Assembly: GCA_023433705.1 (NCBI GenBank)
Contig: JAEYUC010000062.1
Coordinates: 1-14,260 of the forward strand
Reading direction: 5' to 3'
DNA: 14,260 bases
From: Pseudomonadota bacterium
GTDB lineage: Bacteria > Pseudomonadota > Gammaproteobacteria > Steroidobacterales > Steroidobacteraceae
Shown in pieces: positions 6,258 through 12,549 of the stretch (its first letter is position 1; every line of letters begins with the position of its first letter). The notes beneath the pieces are model-generated. The model saw only the letters and a list, made by a program, of their open reading frames with translations, was not told where the DNA came from and searched no databases. The translations under genes and the position numbers were made by a program.

Positions 6258-9200
6258 ATGCCTGAAGTCGCATCACAGACGCTCGATCTCGTCGGCCGCG
6301 AGCTGAACCACACGCTGGGTGAAGCCCGCGCCGCGCTCGAAACTTTCGTCGAGCAGCCCGAAAACGTGGTGCTGCTGCAGCGCTGCGTGTCCGACCTGCA
6401 CCAGGTGCAGGGCGTGCTCCGGTTGCTGGAGATCTTCGGCGCGGCCCTTCTGGCCGAAGAAATGGAGCAGGTCACCAAGTACCTGCTCACGCCGGCTTCA
6501 CAGAAGAACCAGGCCGAAACGCTCGACGCGCTGATGCGCGCGATGGTGCAGCTGCCGAGCTACGTCGAACGCGTGCTCGCCGGCGGCCGAGACCTCGCGC
6601 TCGTATTGCTGCCGCTGCTCAACGACCTGCGGGCCGTGCGCGGCTCGCCGCTTTTGTCCGAAGGCACGCTGCTGCTGCTCAATCTCAAGTCCGACCAGCA
6701 GGCGGCGCCCGTCGCGCCGGCGGCCGGCGAACCGCAGCTCACGGTCGCGCAATGGGCGCGCCGGCTGCGCACCCGTTTCCAGCTTGGCCTCGTCGGCTGG
6801 ATCCGCGGCGAACGTCCCGAACAGAATCTCGAAATCCTCGAAACGGTCGCGCACCAGCTCGAACAGGTCGCCACCCGGCAGCCGGTGTTCCAGCTCTGGT
6901 GGGTGGTCGGCGCGATCATCGAAGCGCTCCGGGAGGACGGTCTCGAGACCGGCGTTTCGATCAAGAGATTGTTAGGTCTCGCGGATCGCGAAATCCTCCA
7001 GCTCTACACGCAGGGCGAGGGCCGCTACGCGCAGAACCCGCCAGTCGAGCTGCTGAACAACCTGCTGTATTACGCCGCCCGCGCGACCAGCAACGGTCCG
7101 AAGATCACCGCGGTGCGTGCGTCGTTCCGCCTGAACGAACTGCTCATGGTCGACGACTCGGTCGAGCAGGAGCGCGAGAACCTGTCGGCGCCGTCCGTGA
7201 AGCTCATGCGCACGGTCTCGGCGGCCATCCGCGAGGATCTCGGAAAGGTCAAAGACGTACTCGACATCTTCGTGCGCCGCGGCGGACAGCCGGCCGAGCT
7301 CGAAGCGCAGGTCGGCATGCTGCGCAAGATCGGCGACACGCTCGGCGTGCTCGGCCTGGGCGAGCTGCGCCAGCTCGTCATCGAAGAGACCGGCCGGCTC
7401 GAAGCCATGGCGGCCGGCAAGACCGCTGCCGATCACGCGGCGCTGGTCCACATCGCCGCGACCTTGATCAACGTCGAGGACCGCCTCGACCGCGACCTGA
7501 TCGGATTGATCGTACCCAAGGCGCCTTCCGAGGCCGGAGACACGCCCGCGACGTCCGGGGACGTGGATTTCCAGCAGGTGCAGGCCGCCGTGCTGCGCGA
7601 ATGCAGCGTGAACCTGGTGCGCGTGAAGGAGGCCATCGCTTCCAACGTCGCCGGGACGCTCGACGTCGCGGCGCTCGATGCGTGGCCGGGACTCATCGCC
7701 GGCATCAAGGCCGGCCTGCTGATGCTCGGCAAGACCCGTGCGGTCGAGATCGTCGAAGGCATCGCGAAGAATCTCAAGGAGCTGCTGCAGCCGGGCGGCA
7801 CCGCGGTTCCGCCTAACTACCTCGACCGCCTGGCGGACGCGGTGGTCAGTCTCGAGTACTACATGGAGACGCTGCAGGCCGGTCGCGCGGATCCGTGGTA
7901 CATGCTCGACAACGCCCAGACCTGCCTGCAGGCGCTGGAGCAGATGCCCAAGCGCGTGGTGCCCACGGTGCCACCGCTCGGACCGGAGTCGTACGCCGCG
8001 ACGGTCCTGCTCGCCGATGCGGGCGCTACGGCGCGCGCGCATGCGTTGCAGGCCGGCGTGGTTCCGCCCGGCGTGCAGGGCGCCCCGACGCTGCATCAGG
8101 CCGCGCAGGCACCGGTCGGCTCGAAGATCCCGACCAACATCGATCCCGAGCTGCTCGCTCTATATATAGAAGAAGCCCGCGAAGAGGTCGCCCGCATCGG
8201 CAAGCTGTTCCCGGCCTGGGAGCAGAACCCGCTCGAGACCGACGCGCTCGCCGGCGTACGGCGCGCGTTCCACACGCTGAAAGGCTCGGGCCGCATGGTC
8301 GGCGCGACGGACATCAGCGAATTCGCGTGGGCCATCGAAAACCTGCTGAACAAGGTCATCGAGAACACGCTGCAGCGCTCGCCCGCGATCATCGCGACCG
8401 TGCGCGATGCAATGGCCATGGCCGGCGAGCTCGTGAATTCGCTCGAAGCCGGCAAGCCGGCGCCCGCGAAGGCGCAGGACATCGTGGATCGCGCGCATGC
8501 GCTCGCGGCCAACAAGTCAGCTCCCGCGCCGCAGACGGCCACGAACGAAATGCTGGAGCGCACGCTCGATACGCGCGCCGACGACGTCATCGACGCCACC
8601 AATCGGGTGCCGACGTTGCGGGCGGCTCCGGCACCCGCGCCGACGGTTGCTCCCGTGGCCGCCGCGCAGCCGGCGCCGGCCGCGGCGCCGGAAGCCAGCG
8701 CCCCGGTGGATTGGGACCTGGGCGAAGATCAGTCCGGCGGCGAGGAAATCGTGCTTTCCGCGCCGGATGAAGAACCCAGCGGCGACCTGCAGCTGCGCGA
8801 GATCTACAGCCGCGAGACGCACGTGAACATCGCCGCCGTCACGCGCTTCATCGAATCCGAGCGCGCGCGCACCGCGCCGCACGTGGTGACCGAAGAGGCC
8901 TACCGCGCCTGCCATACGTTGTCGGGCAGCTCGCGCATGGCCGAGGCGCGTCACGGCATCCGGTTGACCGCGCCGCTCGAAAACTGGGTACGCAAGGCAT
9001 TCGATACCGGCATCGGTCTCGAGTCGGCGGATCTCGATCTGCTCGCCGAGTGCATGAGCGCGATGAGCTCCGTCGCGTCGAACCTCGACGAGTCCACCGG
9101 CTTTTTCCAGGCGCATGGCGTGCTGCTCGCGCGCATCGAACGCGCCACGCTCGAACTCGAGGAACGCATCGTCGCCGCCGCGCGCGCCGCGGAACAGGCG

Positions 9201-12056
9201 GCGGCTCCCGCTCCTGCTCCTGCTGCGCCGGCGGTCGCGGCACCTCCCGCTTCCTTTCCGCCGCCAGTAGGCGAACCGGCGCCCGCCGCCAAAACTCCCG
9301 AAGCCGAAATCGTCGAGGAAGTCGTCACCGACTTCGATCCCGAAATCGCGGGCATCTTCACCGACGAGGCCGTCGAGCTCATCGACGCCTCGCAGGGTGC
9401 GCTCGCCCAGTGGAACGAAAACCGCTCGAGCGTCGATGGACTCACCGCGCTCAAGCGTCCGCTGCACACGCTCAAGGGCGGCGCGCGCATGGCGGGACTC
9501 ATCCCGATGGGCGATCTCGCGCACGAGCTCGAGACGCTGTTCATGCAGATCGACAGCGGGCAGGTCGCGCCGGACGACCGCGCCTTCCAGCTCGCGCAAT
9601 CCGCGCTCGACGAGCTCGCGCGCATGCGCGAGTCGGTCAGCTCCGGAAAGGGCGTGCCGACCGCGCGCGGGCTGATCGCGAAGATTCATGGTCTGATTTC
9701 TCCGGCATCCGCTGCAGCGTCGGCGCCCGTTACCGCGGCTCCCGCGCCCGCTGCACCCGCCGAGCCCGTAACGGTGAGCGTGCCTCCCGCGCCCGTTGCC
9801 GCGTCTGCGCCGCCGACAGCACAAGCTGCGCCAGCGCCGGCACCGGCTCCCGCCCCGGTCGCGCCGCCGCCCGTGCAGGCCATTGCGCCGAAGCCCGTCG
9901 AAGTGGTGGCACCGCCGCCACTCGCTCCGAAATCCGCACCCCCCGCGCCACCCGCGGCAGCGCCTGCGCCGAAACCCGAAGCCCCCGTGCTCGCGCCGGT
10001 ATGGGCTCCGACCCCCGCGGCGAAATCCGCGTCGGCGCCGGAACCCGTCGTGAAGCCCGCGATCGCCGCGACCGAACCGGTGTCCATCGTCGCGCGGGCG
10101 ACCTCGAAGGAATCCCCTTCCCTGGGCCTCAACCGCGAGTCGAAGGACGGCGAGTCGGCCGATGCGCCGCTGCTGCCGCCGGGCGCCGTGCCTCCGGGCC
10201 GCGAACCCACCGCGCAATCGGACCGCCCCGAGCTCGCACGCGTCGACGCCGAACTCCTCGACCAGCTGCTCAACAACTCCGGCGAGGCGAGCATCGCGCG
10301 CGCCCGCCTGGAGCAGCAGATCGGTTCGATCGATTTCAACGTGGGCGAGTTGTCGCGCACGGTGACGCGTCTCAAGGAGCAGCTCCGCAAGCTCGAGCTC
10401 GAGACCGAGGCGCAGATCCTGCATCGCTACGAGGAAGAGAAGGGCCAGCGCGGCGACTTCGATCCGCTCGAGCTCGACCGTTACTCCTCGATCCAGCAGT
10501 TCTCGCGCGCGTTGGCCGAGACCGCCAACGACGTCGGCAGCATCCAGCAGCTGCTCGAGACGCTGACCAAGGACACGCAGAACCTGCTGACCCAGCAGGC
10601 GCGCACGATCACCGAACTGCAGAACGGACTCATGCGCACGCGCATGGTGCCGTTCCAGCGCCACGTGCAGCGCCTCGCGCGCATCGTGCGCCAGGCCGCG
10701 ACCGACACGCACAAGAAGGCGGAGCTCAACATCGAAGGCGCGTCGGGCGAACTCGACCGCCAGGTGCTCGAGCGCATGCTGCCGCCCTTCGAGCACATGC
10801 TGCGCAACGCCGTCGCGCACGGCATCGAGAAGCCCGAGGACCGCAAGAAGGCGGGCAAGAACGAGTCCGGCACGATCACGATCGCGCTGCATCGCGAAGG
10901 CTCGGAAGTCGTCGTCGAAGTCTCCGACGACGGCGCCGGCATGAATCTCAAGGCGATCCGCGACAAGGGCATCGCGCTCGGCATGGTGCGCGCGGACCAG
11001 CAGCTGTCCGACGAAGACATCATGCAGCTCGTGCTCGAGCCCGGGTTCTCGACCGCGGGCGCGGTGAGCACGCTGTCGGGCCGCGGCGTGGGCATGGACG
11101 TGGTCGCGAACGAGATCAAGAAACTCGGCGGCGCGCTGCACATGGAGACGAAGGTGGGCGAGGGCTCGCGCTTCATCATCCGTCTGCCGCTCACGCTCGC
11201 GATCAGCCACGCGCTGATCCTGCGCGCCAACGACGAGCTCTACGCGCTGCCGCTGCCGACCGTCGAAGGCGTCGTGCGCCTGTCGCGCGCGGAAGTCGAG
11301 GCGCATCTCGGACCCGAAGCGCCGCCGTTCGAATACGGCGGCCAGAAGTACCGTTTCCAGCACCTGGCGTTCTACGTGGGCCGCGAGCCGGGGCCGCTGC
11401 CCGACGGCGACGTGACCGTGCCGGTGATCCTGGTGCGCGCGGGCGAACACTCGACCGGCCTCGTCACCGACGAGCTGGTCGGCAGCCGTGAAATCGTCGT
11501 GAAGAGCGTCGGCCCGCAGATCTCGGCGATCCGCGGCATTTCCGGCGCGACCGTCCTCGGCGACGGCCGCATCGTCATCATTCTCGACATCGGCGCGCTG
11601 GTGCGCACCGACTGGCGCGCGCGCACCGAGCCGGTGATGCCGCGCGAGAAGACCGACACGCGTTCGGTCGCCCTGGTCGTCGACGACTCGATCACCGTGC
11701 GGCGCGTCACCCAACGATTGCTGGAGCGCAACGGCATGCGCGTGCTGACCGCGCGCGACGGCGTCGATGCGATGGAGATGCTGCAGGAGCACACGCCCGA
11801 CATCATCCTGCTCGACATCGAGATGCCGCGCATGGACGGTTACGAGGTCGCGACGCAGGTGCGCGCCGATCCGCGCATTTCGGGCATCCCGATCATCATG
11901 ATCACGTCGCGCGTGGGCGAGAAACACCGCTCGCGCGCCATCGAGATCGGCGTCGACGACTATCTCGGCAAGCCTTACCAGGAAGCCCAGCTGCTCGAGG
12001 CGATCGAGCCGCTGATCGCGCGGCGCCGCGAGGCGCACCTGCGCGAGGTCAACTAA
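6258..12056 (+). CDS. chpA: Hybrid CheA-type histidine kinase/response regulator ChpA (PilL)
   Basis: Giant cytosolic kinase of the Pil-Chp system, 1932 residues (P. aeruginosa ChpA about 2470). Order: a helical N-terminal part (1-~600) resembling FimL/ChpA N-termini, with a degenerate phosphotransfer-like site HQVQG at H48; three Hpt sites, H672 (HTLKGSGRM), H886 (HTLSGSSRM) and H1070 (HTLKGGARM), joined by Pro/Ala-rich linkers; a long linker (~1148-1320); the CheA dimerisation part (~1328-1475) ending NGLMRTRMVPF; the ATPase core with N-box N1517 (RNAVAHGIEKPEDR), G1 DDGAGM from D1557 and G2 GRGVGMD from G1608; a CheW-like domain (~1655-1790); and a C-terminal receiver with D1809-D1810, phospho-acceptor D1853 and K1905. 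ATG 6258 is chosen because PEVASQTLDLVGRELNHTL matches family N-termini; it has no ribosome site and follows the pilJ stop by 4 bases, implying coupling. Confidence 0.95.
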   Translation: MPEVASQTLDLVGRELNHTLGEARAALETFVEQPENVVLLQRCVSDLHQVQGVLRLLEIFGAALLAEEMEQVTKYLLTPASQKNQAETLDALMRAMVQLPSYVERVLAGGRDLALVLLPLLNDLRAVRGSPLLSEGTLLLLNLKSDQQAAPVAPAAGEPQLTVAQWARRLRTRFQLGLVGWIRGERPEQNLEILETVAHQLEQVATRQPVFQLWWVVGAIIEALREDGLETGVSIKRLLGLADREILQLYTQGEGRYAQNPPVELLNNLLYYAARATSNGPKITAVRASFRLNELLMVDDSVEQERENLSAPSVKLMRTVSAAIREDLGKVKDVLDIFVRRGGQPAELEAQVGMLRKIGDTLGVLGLGELRQLVIEETGRLEAMAAGKTAADHAALVHIAATLINVEDRLDRDLIGLIVPKAPSEAGDTPATSGDVDFQQVQAAVLRECSVNLVRVKEAIASNVAGTLDVAALDAWPGLIAGIKAGLLMLGKTRAVEIVEGIAKNLKELLQPGGTAVPPNYLDRLADAVVSLEYYMETLQAGRADPWYMLDNAQTCLQALEQMPKRVVPTVPPLGPESYAATVLLADAGATARAHALQAGVVPPGVQGAPTLHQAAQAPVGSKIPTNIDPELLALYIEEAREEVARIGKLFPAWEQNPLETDALAGVRRAFHTLKGSGRMVGATDISEFAWAIENLLNKVIENTLQRSPAIIATVRDAMAMAGELVNSLEAGKPAPAKAQDIVDRAHALAANKSAPAPQTATNEMLERTLDTRADDVIDATNRVPTLRAAPAPAPTVAPVAAAQPAPAAAPEASAPVDWDLGEDQSGGEEIVLSAPDEEPSGDLQLREIYSRETHVNIAAVTRFIESERARTAPHVVTEEAYRACHTLSGSSRMAEARHGIRLTAPLENWVRKAFDTGIGLESADLDLLAECMSAMSSVASNLDESTGFFQAHGVLLARIERATLELEERIVAAARAAEQAAAPAPAPAAPAVAAPPASFPPPVGEPAPAAKTPEAEIVEEVVTDFDPEIAGIFTDEAVELIDASQGALAQWNENRSSVDGLTALKRPLHTLKGGARMAGLIPMGDLAHELETLFMQIDSGQVAPDDRAFQLAQSALDELARMRESVSSGKGVPTARGLIAKIHGLISPASAAASAPVTAAPAPAAPAEPVTVSVPPAPVAASAPPTAQAAPAPAPAPAPVAPPPVQAIAPKPVEVVAPPPLAPKSAPPAPPAAAPAPKPEAPVLAPVWAPTPAAKSASAPEPVVKPAIAATEPVSIVARATSKESPSLGLNRESKDGESADAPLLPPGAVPPGREPTAQSDRPELARVDAELLDQLLNNSGEASIARARLEQQIGSIDFNVGELSRTVTRLKEQLRKLELETEAQILHRYEEEKGQRGDFDPLELDRYSSIQQFSRALAETANDVGSIQQLLETLTKDTQNLLTQQARTITELQNGLMRTRMVPFQRHVQRLARIVRQAATDTHKKAELNIEGASGELDRQVLERMLPPFEHMLRNAVAHGIEKPEDRKKAGKNESGTITIALHREGSEVVVEVSDDGAGMNLKAIRDKGIALGMVRADQQLSDEDIMQLVLEPGFSTAGAVSTLSGRGVGMDVVANEIKKLGGALHMETKVGEGSRFIIRLPLTLAISHALILRANDELYALPLPTVEGVVRLSRAEVEAHLGPEAPPFEYGGQKYRFQHLAFYVGREPGPLPDGDVTVPVILVRAGEHSTGLVTDELVGSREIVVKSVGPQISAIRGISGATVLGDGRIVIILDIGALVRTDWRARTEPVMPREKTDTRSVALVVDDSITVRRVTQRLLERNGMRVLTARDGVDAMEMLQEHTPDIILLDIEMPRMDGYEVATQVRADPRISGIPIIMITSRVGEKHRSRAIEIGVDDYLGKPYQEAQLLEAIEPLIARRREAHLREVN
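9700..10220 (+). repeat. Pro/Ala-rich low-complexity linker inside chpA
   Basis: About 170 codons (residues 1148-1320) are dominated by Ala, Pro and Val in loose PAPAPA-type repeats, encoded by repetitive GCG/CCG/GCC runs. Two shorter linkers of the same kind lie at roughly 8610-8705 and 9195-9295. They separate the Hpt modules from each other and from the kinase core and are presumably flexible tethers. Such DNA is prone to length variation. Confidence 0.75.
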
Positions 12057-12072
12057 CTAATGGATACGGGCC

Positions 12073-12549
12073 ATGGTTGAAAGAATCTCGGAAATCTACA
12101 GCCTGCTCGTACCGCTGCTCGACGGGCGCCTGATCATTCCGCGCTCGTGTGTCGCCGAGGTCGTCGGGTTCCAGGAGCCCGCGGAAATGCCCGGTGCGCC
12201 GCCCTGGTACCTGGGCACGTTCGCCTGGGGGAGCCGTCAGATTCCGCTGATATCGTTCGAAGGGGCCTGTGGTCAGACTATTCCTCCATTGACGGGAAGG
12301 ACCCGCGTAGTGGTCCTGTTCGCGCTGGCCAACCAGGTGGAGGGAGGGTATTACGGGCTCGTATCGCAGGGGTTCCCGCAGCTCGTGCGCGTCAGCGCCG
12401 ACATCCTGCGCCCGGATCCCACCAGGACGTTTCCGGAAAGGACGCCGATCATCTCCCAGGTGAGGATGATCAACGAAGCGCCTTGGATACCCGATCTGGA
12501 ACGCATCGAGCAGATGATCTCCGAGGAGACCTCGGTCCTGGCGGAGTAA
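12073..12549 (+). CDS. chpC: CheW-like chemotaxis protein, ChpC-like
   Basis: A 158-residue protein with a divergent CheW fold: ISEIYSLLVPLLDGRLIIPR at the start, then VAEVVGFQEPAEMPGAPPWY, LGTFAWGSRQIPLISFEGA, and VVVLFALANQVEGGYYGLVS. It lies directly after chpA, as ChpC does in other Pil-Chp clusters (P. aeruginosa ChpC is about 168 aa). Its role is probably as a second adaptor feeding input to ChpA, but ChpC is the least understood part of the system. ATG 12073 is the only ATG in this frame after a stop at 12058. Its ribosome site is weak (GGA at 12062-12064), and a six-codon frame starting at 12060 overlaps it. Codon usage is visibly less GC-biased than in chpA, for example ATA, ACT, CCT, CCA, GGA and GTA around 12240-12310. 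Confidence 0.85.
   Translation: MVERISEIYSLLVPLLDGRLIIPRSCVAEVVGFQEPAEMPGAPPWYLGTFAWGSRQIPLISFEGACGQTIPPLTGRTRVVVLFALANQVEGGYYGLVSQGFPQLVRVSADILRPDPTRTFPERTPIISQVRMINEAPWIPDLERIEQMISEETSVLAE

Noticed and set aside
8160..8169. TATATATA as an established internal promoter
   Set aside because: No -35 element at a suitable distance and no downstream gene start nearby; kept only as a codon-usage observation.
9050..11491. 813-codon plus-strand frame inside chpA
   Set aside because: Its composition is almost wholly Arg, Ala, Gly and Pro, which is the frame-shifted shadow of the chpA coding frame; the kinase motifs are in the other frame.
8517..12038. Very long open frame (1173 codons) antisense to chpA
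   Set aside because: It is Arg/His/Asp/Leu-rich with no recognisable motif and lies opposite a gene with clear kinase, CheW and receiver motifs. In very GC-rich DNA a strongly biased gene leaves stop-free shadow frames.
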